A stretch of DNA of 64,000 nucleotides, taken from assembly GCA_027574665.1 (NCBI GenBank), contig CM050656.1, forward strand, positions 17,125,501 through 17,189,500, given 5' to 3'. The translations under genes were made by a program, and so were the position numbers. Shown piece by piece: positions 29,401 through 40,480 of the stretch (position 1 is its first letter; every line of letters starts with the position of its first letter). The notes under the pieces are model-generated. The model did not search any database. It saw only the letters and a list, made by a program, of their open reading frames with translations, and was not told the DNA's origin. The DNA is from Rhynochetos jubatus (lineage: Eukaryota > Chordata > Aves > Eurypygiformes > Rhynochetidae).

Positions 29401-32400
29401 CCTGTAGAAAATGGAATGCTACTGAATTTATAAGATCTATCAGATAATGTCGCACTAAGAACATTCCATAGCTAGTTTAGGAATGGTACTTTCCATTATT
29501 ACAAACAACAAATTGTGCTATATGCCTCACCATTTGTTTTTCTTGTTAGTGAACTTAAACAATGAAATTTGTGTTGCTGTTTAGTTAGCCATGCGCTGGC
29601 TAGCAGAACAAGTCTTGCTGGAATAGTACATTTCAAGCAAAGACTTATGTTTTCAGCTAAAATAAAACCAGCAAAAGCCAGCTGGAAACAGAGAGTGTTA
29701 CAGGGAAGTATCATAGATGCTTCCCTTTTCTTATTCTTTCTTAGATGCCTCCTCATATTCAGTGGACCAATAGTGGGCTAGACAGATTTCTGGACTGGCA
29801 GTTTGAGTAAGATTGGACAATTTTGTGCTGCTTTTCCTGACAAGAGTGAACTGTTCAAATGTCTGAGAGGAACTCTTCTCTGTCCTTTAGTGGGGTGAGA
29901 CATTAGTGGAAGTGAAATAATTTTGCTGTCATTAGTCTGAAGCAGAAGCTAGTAGCCTAAGTAAGAACCTTCTCCTACACTGCAGTCGACACAAGAGAGA
30001 GCACTCAAGCTGTTTAATCAGTCACTAAATAAATGGCTCTAAGGAAGCTACTAGCAAGTTCAGGCTGATTGGAAGTATGCAGGGGAAAGAACATGTTCCT
30101 TACATGTAAGGGGGAATGAAGTCTTACAAGTTGTGAAATGCAGCAGAGAGAAGGCTACAAATCAAATTTTTTCTAGTTGCCAACTTTAAAATACTGCTCA
30201 GAATTTTAAAATATAAATACATAAACTTGATTACATTGTCACCCTGAGTACTCCACTACTGAATATCAAGACTCTGTGATTACAGAAACCAAAAAGAAAA
30301 ATAGATCAACAGTTTAACTTACTTCTTAAGATCTTCTGTTTGAATTTCTAATGCTGTCTTTATTTCAACCATTCTATCATGCTGGCTTTTCCAGACATCA
30401 GCACCTGACAGTATCTCAGACAGTTTGGCTTCCTAAAGGAGCAAATAAATAAAACAGATACAAACACAGCATGACCAACCAACTTTTCCTAAACTCCATA
30501 GTTGTTGGAGATTAGTTGAAAGTGTTCCAGTTGTTCAGTTTAAAACAATACAGCATGACATTGCTCACAGCAGAGTCACTTACACGTTCTCTTATTCTGG
30601 AGGTTAAACTTTCCACAGCTGCTTCAAAGAGTTCAGCTTTTCGTTTCTGGGACCTGATTGTTTTTTTCAGGGCAGTCTTCTTTTGCTCACTCGCTTCCCT
30701 TAAGGCTATCATCTGGTGCTTGTATTCACCAATTTGAAGTTTCCACTCTGCTATTTTCTTTCCTAGAGTCTGCAGTATAATCAAACATCAACTCTTCACA
30801 AACTCTACACCTTACAGACCATTTTGTGATATAACTTAATCAGGAATAGCAATTACACTTATAAACTGTTTCCATAATGTCTTTGTATCTCAAATCTCGA
30901 GGTTGATACAAGGTATGCACAGCAGTAGGCAAAGGAAAAATACACACTGGGAAACTCATTACAAAGATAATCAAGAGAAAAGGTTGAGGAGGTGCAGAAG
31001 CAGGCAGGAGTAGGGGGAAAGACAGCAATTTGCTACATCACACATTGCTGTGTGCTCTTGGAAATGAATGCAGAATTTCAGTGCAGAAGGCATGGCATGG
31101 AAGTTAAAACCATTTATGAGGGGGAAAATAAAAGTGGTCTCATCATCGCTACTGACTGATTGCTGCAAAGAGTAGCACCATAATGATGCTACTAGTGATA
31201 TTCACTGATATAGTAGTAGTCTGTGCTCTGCAACTACAGTGAGCACACACATAACTAGGGCTAGAGATCATTATAACTGTATACAAAATTTGAATATGAA
31301 AGTTAAGGTCTTGGATTTGGTTCTTTTGAGTCAAGAAGCCAGGAAAGACTGTGTGTTTTTTCTTGAATATCCGTGTTATGATATGGCTTGTGATTAGATG
31401 ACAATATACCATTTTCTTGCAAGATCTCTGACTTTTTCTCATGCATATAATGCCCCCACTCTATTAATGAAACAGAATTGTGTAGTGAAGAAACTATTTT
31501 TTTGAAAGTTATATTTGGTGTTCAATGGAGAGTGAAGCAGAAAATACAAAAAGAAAAGACTAAACACTGCCTTGCCCTCGGCAGATAATTGTTTAGAGAT
31601 GATTAAAACAGGCCATGATAAAGCTTAAACCATAGTGGTAAATCACACATCGTAAGGATAATACTAAAAACATAACTATAATTTCCTGAGTGTTTGGTAT
31701 TGCAGCACTCAGGGAATAAAAGACATTTGCATGAAACGTATTTTTAATGCATTTAATTGTATTATCAAATGTGTACAATGCAATAGAGAGGAGGGGTGGA
31801 TTCTACAATCATCATTATATTATCTTTTCTACTGCTGTTAGTATTTCTGACTAACTAGATTTTTACATCACTCTGATGACAGTGTAATGATCCCATCCAA
31901 CCCAGGAAGCTGAACTCTAACTTCATGACTTCTGTATTTTTCAACTACATATCACTTGTTATTTAAATATGAGTGGAAAGAGAGACCAGACATTAAAACA
32001 TTATATCATGACATACAATAAAAGCAATACCAGACTCTGTTTCTAGGAGAGTCTCAGATGCGATTATTTTTAAGGCGCTACAGCTTACCAAAACCATGAC
32101 CAAGCTACCAGTAGACACCTACTTTCATAAAGACAAGTGCAAGTTGCATTCATATCACTTGGCATTCTTCTGCCAAACTACAGCAATGTAAGTAGGCTAG
32201 CAGCGTAAATAAATCTATCTCAAGTCACTGATAAATATCCTGATTGTAAGAAAGATTAATGCACTTGTTTCCTACGTTTGAGTCTAGGTCTCACACTCAA
32301 TTATGTTCTACATTAATACAGATCAGAGCGACATGCCATTTACCTACTGACTACGTGAATGTTTCTGCCTTATTCAAGATACTAATTGCAAGTTGCTACA

Positions 32401-35400
32401 AAATATTCATATTATGCACATTAGAGGATATCTGTCAGTATAGGTCCTGCTAACAGCCCCAAAACTTATCAATAATCAATGCAAAATGTTTGTGGTTTGC
32501 CAAGTGGAAGATGGTGTCAAGTACTGGGACCCACCAAAAAAAGAAAATACTCCTTCAAAAACTGAAATTATAAAAATGACTAAATATGCAGGAAGCATTT
32601 TTCATATAGAGACGCTTGTAAGATATTTATTAAACAAAGATGTGACCTGGGGGAGCAGCAGGAGAACACCTTCAATTAACAGAGCAAACAGAAAATTTGA
32701 GTCTACACGCAGACTTCTTTAGCTGCTGGTATAAAGAAACACCTGTTATCCCCTGCTATAACCGCTGGAGGTCACAATCACACTAAAAGTAAGTGCTTTG
32801 GGCATTATTCAGTGACTGAGGTAAATTTGAATTAGGAATTCATTTCACAAGGTAAGGCTAAGTTGTTGCTAACTTTTGTCCAGATATTAACAAAATCATG
32901 ACCAGGATTTGAGCTAGCAACTGACATCGCACTTTTTGAACAAACACTTTTAAATAAAGACTGAATGAAAATACAGCTGTATATCAAGTTACTTTATCAA
33001 AGTATCACTTAATGAAAATGTTGTTGGAAGTCTAATAATTGTACTAGGTAGAACAATAAAACAATTTTTATTCAGAATAAAACATGAGGTATATATACAG
33101 ACATATGTGGTATTTTGAAATTGAGTTGCTAAAGCTTCCTTAACAACCTCAAATGATACAATTCATAGGGGTTGTACGCTACAAAGAAAAAGAAAATTGG
33201 AAATTATAAATACATTATTTCTCAGCCAATGTTTTCTCACTCATACCTATGTTCTTATCAAGTTTCAAATACTAAAATCTGAGGCGAAATACAGCTCCCG
33301 TCTTTGGCACATGACCTCTTCCTTGCCTTATTCTAAAGCCAGTGACTGCTGCAAATGCCCAAATTTCCGTCTTGCTTTTTAGAAGAAGAAAGGGAAATCA
33401 TTTCACCTACCTCTAACAAAGTGAGATTAGGCATTAATCTAAGTGTTTCTCTTTCAGTCAGTATTTAGAGGTTTATTGATTCCTTCACAGTCAATAAAAA
33501 GAAACAGGTGGTGACTCATCACCCCTATCTTACAGCAGAAACTCACCCTGGGGCCTTGCCTGCCTCTTTCTATTGACTATATGGAGACTGCCTTAGGATT
33601 GGTATGTATCTTCTAGATACCACAGTTAGGTGAGTGCAAATGCTTCTATGTGTGCTTAACTTATCTTCAGTGGAACTGCTAGTATGGACAAGTTAAGAAA
33701 AGAAGCAAAAAAATCCTTGCAATTAAGATAGTGTTGTCAGGCAGACTGCGGAATGTAACTGCTAATGGTTTTTAATGTTTAGGGTTTTGCTTGTACCAGG
33801 GGATTGGCTTCACGTAATACTTTAAGGTTTAACTTTCACATCTAAGTTAAACTGTGACCACATAAGGCTTTGTTATTCTTTTTTCAAATAACCTGAAACA
33901 CAAGTAAAAATATGTTGACCTGTATCTTCACTTTTAATTCATCATTTTCCACTTCTTTTCTTTGAATCTGGAATTGCAGGTGAGCTTGTACTGTCTTCAC
34001 TGATTTTGACAGGTGGTCTTCTTTCTGCACATTGACCTAATAAAGAGAAATAAACACAAATCTATTGGTCTATGGAGATATGCTGTATGATGCTATTTAT
34101 ATTCTACTTTGCCTTACAGTTCCTAACTGATGTTTGAATGTCCTCAAAAGCTGGAAAAGATAAAATATGCTCCACAAGTATATTTAAAAGTAATAACTTG
34201 TTAATAATGTTTAACAGAAATCACAAACTTGAAATAATGTATGTACATTTGATGCCTCATATTTAATCTGACTCTTTAAGTAGTATGAACAAGGCCTGGA
34301 AGCACCAACTTGGAAATTGAGGCTGAGCAAAAGCATATAGCTAGCAGGTTGACCAAAATTAAGCCACACTGATCACCTCTGCCCTGGCTAATTAGACCTG
34401 AATTGATCTACATTAAATACCAAGGATCATCATCTGCTATCAGATGTACTGATACATTTAATTCAAACTCTAATTTTGTGGGGGGAAACGTAAAGCAGAA
34501 GGGAAGAGGCAACTTATGTCACCAGAACTGAGGTCAGAAGATTCTATGAAATTTACTGCATCTTAATTTCTTTGGCTCAGTCTAAATAAGAAAAAATGAA
34601 AACAGGTAGAAACAAGTATTATCAGTACAGACTAGAAGAGCATTCCAATGCACCAGTGCAAGTGTTCCTTGTGGATACCAGTAAGCAAGGCAGACTCAGA
34701 TTCAGTTAGGTATTGAAGAAAATGCCATTTATTGGAGATAATGTAAGAAGGAACACAGAGATAGCATAGATAATCATTTATCCCTTCAGACACTAAGCAC
34801 CCTGAATTGTTCAGCATTACATAGATCGCTAGTCACGCTACAGCATGCTGCGCAGATCCCATCGATGCTGAGCTTTGCTGGCATTGTGGTCTTCAGAATC
34901 TTTATAGGCTTTTCTGTTCAGCATTTCTACCCTCAAGCAAATGGATGTTTCTATGAAAACATGTTGCTTCATTTCAAGATAAAGACAAGGACATGCCAAT
35001 TGCCAGGTGTGAAAGTGGGGACCCTCACAGGCTCCTCCATTACCATCAGCTGGCTAAGTTTATCCTGCAGCCACGTGGTACGTTCTCTTGGTTAAGAGAA
35101 GAAAAATTCTTAAAGAAGAACCGTGGCTCTCAACAAACCCCAAGAAATTAAAAAAATCAAAGTACACCATTGTCCCCTTCAAGACTGATCTGAACCTACT
35201 CTGTCCCTCGCTGACGCTGAACCACGCTGCACTGCATACATATAAAGTGCGCTTTAGGTATACAAGTACTGTAACACAGATTGCTAAAGTATCAGTAAAA
35301 TAATTTTGAAACTTTTGTAGTACCTTCTTATACAGGAGAAACAATTCTTCTCTCCCTACATTGATTGGTTTCAAGGCCAGGCTGGATGAGGCTTGGAGCA

Positions 35401-38400
35401 CCCTGGTCTAGTGGAGGGTGTCCCTGCCCATGGCAGGGGGGTTGGAACTAGATGATCTTTAAGGTCCCTTCCAACCCAAACAGTTCTAGGATTCTATGAT
35501 TTCTGCACTAAGCCCTTTCCTTTGGTTCAGAGAATGAATAAGGTCTTGTCAGCCTTTGACGATATCAACTTTGCTGTCAGTACTACCCTTCCCTAGTCAC
35601 TGAGCTCAGAGCCATGGAAACTAACTGTGAACAGTGTTTGTTTTGTTCACTCTGTATCAGTTTATTATAAGTATTTTTTCCAGAACTACCACAAATCCAT
35701 ACTTTTACGATTTTAATTTAAAATTTGTAAATAAGATTCTAGTACATTGGGAGAAAACATTCATTCCAACAGACCTGGTCACTCACTTTTTCAAGCTGAA
35801 GCCTGGATGAAAGTTCTTTAACATGTTTCTCCCTTTCAAGTATTTTTCTCCTGAGATTCTTCATGGAAAAAATAAATACCACAGTAAACATTTTAATGTC
35901 TGTAGACAACAATGCAGCAGTAACACACACTGATGAACATTTCAGATATCAAACTAGGATTCCATTTTTTGATGATAAACCACAAAAAATCCCTTGCCAC
36001 CGTATGATACCATGATGCAGCCGTTTTCAGGTGCAGAGCATAGAACAAGAAAAGGCAGAAATTTTAGTTTACTTACATTATTTTGGATTTTGTTTTCACT
36101 TAACTTCTGCATCAACCTGTCAATGTTTTCACTGCTTAACTGCAAGACAGAAGCAGTAAACATTAAAAATTACTTCTGATAGTAATTGATGTAGCATTTT
36201 TTCAATGGTTTTGAAAGTGTACATATAACTTCCTGCATTTTCAAATTTGGTGCATATAAATATAAAAGCTCACATACTCACGAGCTACTTAGGGTTGTTG
36301 GTTGAAACCCTAAAGATTCAATTTATTTTGTGCATAGAACTTCATAGCTGAGGAAAACAAACAAGGGTCATTGCATATGCCAATGTCTTTATTTTAGTTA
36401 AAAGGACTCTAAATGCCATAAATACTGGTATTTAAACACATGGTCAAACAGTAAAAGCATTTGTACAACTCATAATACTAATATTAAAGATTAAGTATTA
36501 AAGCCTTTCAGGAACTTCAGTTAGAGAGGAGAATTTGGAGACTGAACCAGAAAGCACAGGCTGGAAGACCACAAAAATCAACCTACCTGAACTGCTACTA
36601 CAAATCCAAAAGAATTTATGTGCCCATAATATTTTCAACTAAACTTTTCATCTTAAAATGTCCCATTTTGGGGGTGTGGTAACTTTCCATTTAAAAAAAA
36701 TAGACTTGTGGACGTTCAGACTGTAAATTGTAAACATCTTCATTTCACTAGTGAGAGGATAACCCCACTTCCTCAAGGTGGAAACTTTGGCATCAAAAGT
36801 TTTACCACGACTGCTCGCAAAGCAGTCATCTATCCTGGCCGGCACATAATTCCTCAGAATACGCTGTAATCTTGATCCCATGTTTATCTGTAAAGTCAGT
36901 ACATGGGCCCCATTCTTCATCCAGGTTTCCACCTCAGCATGCACTGCAAACTTGAAAGCATCGTATTGAGTAGTAGTTCTATCCCTTCCTGATTACACTG
37001 AGCCAGATTTGCTATCAGCAAATGTACATAAACACAAATGGTGTTTTGTGGCCCCACAGGAATTCATCAGCAAAACCAGAAGTGCTCAGAAGACTTCCTA
37101 GAATTGAGAAGTGACCAGAAACGTAAATTACTCATACCATCTTTCCATTCTTAGGAAATTAGTCTTCCCCTCAGCTAGTTCTCTTTAAACTTTCTCTCTA
37201 ATGATTAATAGAAAGGCTCATGCTGTAAGACAGCTAGCATTGTCTATGAAAGCCTGAAAATCAAGAATATTATTTTTAAAATTAAAAAAGCCCCTCTTCA
37301 GAATAAACACCCACTTCTGTTAGCTTGCAAGAACATAAGGTCACCTTTACGACTTCCTAAAGAAAGATAAAGTCCACAATGACAAATCGCATCTAGTTTC
37401 AAAAGAAATCTACATTCTTGACTCCATCAGGTTTCCGTGCAATGCGACACTACTGTTAAACAGGGATTCACAGTGATCCACCTCCTGTTTTAACACACAC
37501 AGCCCACCAAATTTCTTCCAACTTTGCAAAGACTTTCTTAGTGCACAGGGCGTAACAAAAAATGTTCCCAATACGTCTGTTGAAGCAGATGATAAGACTA
37601 AATATTAGTTTAAGATTCGCGTAAGAAATGTACGTTTGCAATGGTTCTATGTTTATGCCTTACATTTTTTCTTACTTGGTGTTCTAGACTGTCAGATTCT
37701 TGGCTTAGAACAGTAAAGTATTTTCCATTTTGGATGGCTTTTGTGGTTTTGTAGTAATCTTTTTTATACATCTGAATCAGTGAACAGAGTTTCCCTGCTT
37801 CTCCAAGTGGCACATATGTTTTTCCCTGAAATACCATTCATAATTACGTAACATTTAGTATCACTCACAGCCAGGACACTCATCTTGCTAATTCAATGAT
37901 ATCAACACAAAACAAGTCAGCTCTTCAGGAGAATTGTTTAGGGGAAATTTTAAAGATCAAAGAAATCCCCCATTTGTGACTTCCAACAAGGGTAAAAGCC
38001 TGTGATATCATGGGATGTATCCTCAACCTGATCACTCAAGAACATACCTAATCTATGAGGCAAAGGTAAACAGATTACCTCCAGTGCAGGTGGAGGCCAA
38101 GTCCTGCTCAGACACTGGTATAGTGTTTCACAGCAGAGTTCTTCCAGCTTGGAAGCAGCAATGGCTTTTCTCTTTTCCTACTGTGCTGGTTTGGGCTGGG
38201 ATAGAGTTAATTTTCTTCACAGTAGCTGGTATGGGGCTGTGGTTTGGATTTGTGCTGAAAACAGTGTTGATAATATAGAGATTCATTTGTTATTGCTGAG
38301 CAGTGCTTGCACAGAGTCAAGGCCTTTTCTGCTCTTCACCTCACCCCACCAGCGAGTAGGCTGGGGTTGCACAAGAAGTTGGGAGGGGACACAGCCGGGA

Positions 38401-40480
38401 CAGCTGACCCCAACTGACACAGCGATATTTCATACCATATGATGTCATACCAGCATAGAAAGCTGGGGGAAGAAGAAGGAAATGGGCACATTCGGAGTGA
38501 TGGTGTTTGTCTCCCAAGGTAACTGTTACGTGTGATGGAGCCCTGCTTTCCCGGAGGTCGCTGAACACCTGCCTGCTGATGGGAAGTGGCGAATGAATCC
38601 TTGTTTTGCTCTGCTTGCATGTGTGGCTTTTGCTTTACCTACTAAACTGTCTTTATCTCAACAGACAAGTTTTCTCCCTTTTACTTTTCTGATTCTCTCT
38701 GCCATCCCAGCAGGGGGGAGTGAGTGAGCAGCTCTGTGGTGCTTAGTTGCCAGCTGGGGTTAAACCACAACACAGTTTGGAAAAGTTTGCAGGACTGCAC
38801 AGGAATATGATGCTGCCTGTGTCACAGCAAGTCCAGAGCCAAGTATCACTGCCTACTACCTAAATGCATCCCATTCCCCCTGCTTCCTTGTCAAGCAATA
38901 GGAACCTGCCATCACACTCACCTCTTCTCCAAACACTCTCTTGCCTCTAACTTACATTTCATCATGACTGATGGCCTCACCAAGCACAAAGTTATCATCT
39001 GTTTACTCTGCTCAGTGCTACACTGACTACTCATTAATTTTCAGAAATGGATTGTCTTGCCTTCTCCACCCACCATGATTGAGACCAGACCAGAGGAGAA
39101 GGACTTGAGGGTGCTGTTGGATGAAAAGCTGGGCATGAGCTGGCAGTGTGTGCTGGCAGCCCAGAAAGCCAACTGTATCCTGGGCTGTATCCAGAGAAGC
39201 GTGGCCAGCAAGTCGACCCCACCTGGAATACATCCAGCTCTGGATCCCTCAACATAAGAAGAATACTGACTGGCTGGAGCGAGTCCAGAGGAGGCCATGA
39301 AGATGCTCCAAGGGCTGGAGCCCCTCTGCTATGGGGACAGGCTGAGAGAGTTGGGCTTGTTCAGCCTGGAGAAGAGAAGGCTCCGGGGAGACCTTACAGC
39401 AGCCCTCCAGTGCCTGAAGGGGCTACAAGGAAGCTGGGGGGGACTTTTTACAAGGGCTTGTAGTGACAGGACAAGGGGTGATGGGTTTAAACTGAAAGCA
39501 GGGAGATTCAGATTAGATATCAGGAACAAATTCTTCCCGGAGAGGGTGGGGAGGCACTGGGACAGGTTGCCCAGAGAAGCTGTGGCTGCCCCATCCCCGG
39601 AAGTGTTCCAGGCCAGGCTGGATGAGGCTCCGAGCAACCTGGTCTAGTGGAGGGTGATGGGCAGGGGGATTGGAACTAGATGATCTTTAAGGTCCCTTCC
39701 AATCCAAACCATTCTATGATTTCTCCTGCTTTCAGCCTGTGCCAGGTGCACCTCCACCAAAAGGATTTGTCAGACTCATGTTTTTTATTCTTACATCCAT
39801 ATCTCCTCAGTGTACTTGAGAAAATGAGTAACAGAATTAAGGAAGTTCCCAACTAAAAAAAATCACTTCCTCACAGAATCAGAATGTAGACAGCTCCACT
39901 TTCAACTGTTGTCATAAGGCAAATAACTACATTCCAAACAGCTTTTTTTTTTTTTTTTTAATTTTATATATATGTATTTATGTGTCTTATCACAGGCTTA
40001 CATTTCCTGCTGATCTCAACCTGTGTAATTGCACAACACAGTGCCGATCTCTATAGCTTCTTCTTGGGTTTATAACCAAAATTAAGTTCCTGAATTTAAT
40101 TAATTTCAGTAAAAAAGGCATCTTGGAAGATTATGTATCGTGTTTCATTTATCCTAGCCCATCTACATAAGGAAAAAAAGAACAAATAAGATTTTTTGCA
40201 TAGTTTCAGTACACCATTTTTATTTCCAGCAGTCTCTTTACCCATTTTTTGAACTGTCACCTACTTCACACCTGCAGCTAGGAAGGAAGTTCTGAAATAT
40301 GTTTGAATCTTGTTAACGAAGTAAATAGAATTAAAAAACTACAGCTTAACAGGAACAAAATGAACTTGCCTCAGTAGCACGAAGTGGAAGCAGCTTTTCC
40401 TGAAGATCAGAGTCCAGTGAAGGAGTAGTATAGGTATGTACAGGTGACGATGAGGATGAGGACAACATTTTGGCCTAATG
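20357..40480 (-). CDS. ODF2L: ODF2L (BCAP), centriole/basal-body coiled-coil protein
   Basis: ODF2L is a coiled-coil protein of centrioles, centriolar satellites and basal bodies, described in mammals as a brake on ciliogenesis. I assembled 15 coding exons on the minus strand: 40370-40468, 37676-37825, 36077-36139, 35787-35858, 33920-34036, 30584-30769, 30323-30432, 28968-29103, 28290-28400, 27087-27191, 25776-25934, 23276-23361, 23032-23194, 22025-22150 and 20357-20485. They join in one frame of 603 codons plus TGA with all phases compatible, close to the mammalian length of about 640. From residue 84 to the end the peptides follow mammalian ODF2L in order, for example [38 protein letters not shown] and [15 protein letters not shown] at the C-terminus, a motif shared with the paralogue ODF2. 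Most of the chain is heptad-rich, with no signal peptide or membrane span. Residues 1-83 do not match the mammalian N-terminus I remember, so an alternative start or a missed exon is possible there. The promoter is a CpG island with an X-box-like site. Confidence 0.93.
22025..22150 (-). CDS. ODF2L: ODF2L coding exon 14
   Basis: A 126-nt exon, phase 0 at both ends, between acceptor ACTATACAG and donor CAT|GTGAGT. It encodes residues 520-561: [20 protein letters not shown] continues into a basic and glutamine-rich stretch and ends LLCIFHH. The EKMSxREQALQxKILxLETE pattern matches mammalian ODF2L. Confidence 0.9.
23032..23194 (-). CDS. ODF2L: ODF2L coding exon 13
   Basis: A 163-nt exon that completes a codon split after two bases and ends in phase 0 at ATG|GTATTG. 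It encodes residues 466-519, including [20 protein letters not shown] and [20 protein letters not shown], matching the mammalian segment with AEYTALARQLEAALEEGR. Confidence 0.9.
23276..23361 (-). CDS. ODF2L: ODF2L coding exon 12
   Basis: An 86-nt exon between acceptor TTTTCACAG and donor AAAAG|GTAACT. It encodes residues 437-464 ([20 protein letters not shown] through KYEELK) and leaves two bases of a split codon that exon 13 completes as Arg. Confidence 0.85.
24722..25051 (-). mobile_element. CR1 LINE 3' fragment in an ODF2L intron
   Basis: A CR1 in reverse orientation on the plus strand, hence in the same sense as ODF2L. It starts with attcatagaatcttagaatg, passes through the conserved CR1 3' segment and continues to ccctcgtaaaagtccctct and taggtactgg. 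It lies in the intron between coding exons 11 and 12, away from both splice sites. Confidence 0.92.
25776..25934 (-). CDS. ODF2L: ODF2L coding exon 11
   Basis: A 159-nt exon, phase 0 on both sides. It encodes residues 384-436, from [20 protein letters not shown] to LRELQVQ, matching the mammalian LKELERVCDSLTAAERR region. The acceptor ATGATGCAG is good. The donor CAG|GTGCTT is weak at positions +4 to +6. Confidence 0.88.
27087..27191 (-). CDS. ODF2L: ODF2L coding exon 10
   Basis: A 105-nt exon, phase 0, with acceptor TGTCCTAG and donor AAG|GTAAGT. It encodes residues 349-383 ([20 protein letters not shown] through LEIDK), matching the mammalian VQKLQEAAEIVKSRCENLL. Confidence 0.9.
28290..28400 (-). 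CDS. ODF2L: ODF2L coding exon 9
   Basis: A 111-nt exon, phase 0, with acceptor TTCAATCAAG and donor CAG|GTGATG. It encodes residues 312-348. [11 protein letters not shown] and LVEQYKHQ correspond to the mammalian VVSVENELSEL and LIEMYKTQ. Confidence 0.9.
28968..29103 (-). CDS. ODF2L: ODF2L coding exon 8
   Basis: A 136-nt exon that completes the Lys codon split after exon 7 and ends AAG|GTGAGA. It encodes residues 267-311, from [15 protein letters not shown] to [11 protein letters not shown], a close match to the mammalian QIINLLEDLKK and EILRKVHSIEYENE segment. The acceptor (TAACAAG) has a weak pyrimidine tract. Confidence 0.9.
30323..30432 (-). CDS. ODF2L: ODF2L coding exon 7
   Basis: A 110-nt exon with acceptor CTCCTTTAG and donor AGAA|GTAAGT. 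It encodes residues 230-265 ([20 protein letters not shown] through QTEDLK) and ends two bases into a codon. It corresponds to mammalian EAKLSETISASNAWKS. Confidence 0.9.
30584..30769 (-). CDS. ODF2L: ODF2L coding exon 6
   Basis: A 186-nt exon, phase 0, with acceptor ATACTGCAG and donor CGT|GTAAGT. It encodes residues 168-229, including [20 protein letters not shown] and [10 protein letters not shown]. This is the longest and best-conserved exon, matching the mammalian KIAKWNLQ and EKLTSQIRDQ blocks. Confidence 0.92.
33920..34036 (-). CDS. ODF2L: ODF2L coding exon 5
   Basis: A 117-nt exon, phase 0, with acceptor CTTTATTAG and donor CAG|GTCAAC. It encodes residues 129-167 ([20 protein letters not shown] through ELKVKIQ), matching the mammalian FSQSVKVVHERLQIQIHKRE. 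Confidence 0.9.
35370..35502 (+). mobile_element. Short CR1 LINE 3' fragment
   Basis: A CR1 tail in forward orientation inside an ODF2L intron: caaggccaggctggatgagg, ggcaggggggttggaacta and a tail attctatgat. Bases 35333-35369 (aattcttc and following) may be an upstream piece of the same element joined by an internal deletion. Confidence 0.88.
35787..35858 (-). CDS. ODF2L: ODF2L coding exon 4
   Basis: A 72-nt exon, phase 0, with acceptor CCATGAAG and donor AAA|GTGAGT. It encodes residues 105-128, [20 protein letters not shown] and LEK, matching the mammalian NLKKKVFEKEAHIQELS. Confidence 0.88.
36077..36139 (-). CDS. ODF2L: ODF2L coding exon 3
   Basis: A 63-nt exon, phase 0, with acceptor TCTTGCAG and donor AAT|GTAAGT. 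It encodes residues 84-104, [19 protein letters not shown] then NN. It corresponds to the mammalian NLSSMLLENLTDNESEN stretch and is the first exon with clear similarity to mammals. Confidence 0.82.
37676..37825 (-). CDS. ODF2L: ODF2L coding exon 2 (N-terminal region)
   Basis: A 150-nt open exon, phase 0, with acceptor GTATTTCAG and donor CAA|GTAAGA. It encodes residues 34-83, from [20 protein letters not shown] to [10 protein letters not shown]. The splice sites and phase fit both neighbours, but I do not recognise the peptide in the mammalian protein, so this exon is inferred mainly from structure. Confidence 0.72.
38182..38772 (+). mobile_element. Avian ERVL-type solo LTR in ODF2L intron
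   Basis: This 591-bp block begins TGTGCTGG and ends CCACAACA, as LTRs begin with TG and end with CA. Its text (gatagagttaattttcttc, gggaggggacacagccggga, attaaa-like tactaaactgtctttatc, gccagctggggttaaacc) is that of an LTR common in bird genomes. No internal viral genes are present. The flanking 5 bp (cctac and cagtt) do not match, so the target duplication is lost or the LTR formed by recombination between two copies. Confidence 0.85.
39075..39722 (+). mobile_element. CR1 LINE with ORF2 C-terminal remnant
   Basis: This is the longest CR1 in the window. The 5' part still reads as the end of CR1 ORF2 ([20 protein letters not shown], then [18 protein letters not shown]). It is followed by the 3' UTR (ggctggagcgagtccagagg, tgatgggtttaaactgaaag) and the tail attctatgat. 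Around 39210-39260 the ORF2 end jumps abruptly, indicating an internal deletion. It lies in the first coding intron of ODF2L, opposite in sense to the gene. Confidence 0.93.
39943..39959. repeat. Poly-T17 tract
   Basis: A run of 17 T followed by aattttatatatatg. On the minus (ODF2L) strand this is an A17 run. It may be the worn tail of an old retroposon, but I see no element body attached. Confidence 0.8.
40370..40480 (-). CDS. ODF2L: ODF2L exon with start codon (coding exon 1)
   Basis: The acceptor GCTTACACAG opens this exon at 40480. After about 12 nt of 5' UTR comes the ATG at 40468-40466, with A at -3. Residues 1-33 follow: [20 protein letters not shown] then [13 protein letters not shown]. 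The exon ends GAG|GCAAGT, a GC-type donor with otherwise perfect consensus, in phase 0 with the exon at 37825. The N-terminus is serine/threonine-rich and likely disordered. Confidence 0.8.

Noticed and set aside
36648-36944. Minus-strand 98-codon frame in an ODF2L intron as an extra exon
   Set aside because: No suitable acceptor/donor pair in phase with the neighbouring exons, no coiled-coil pattern and no match to ODF2L.
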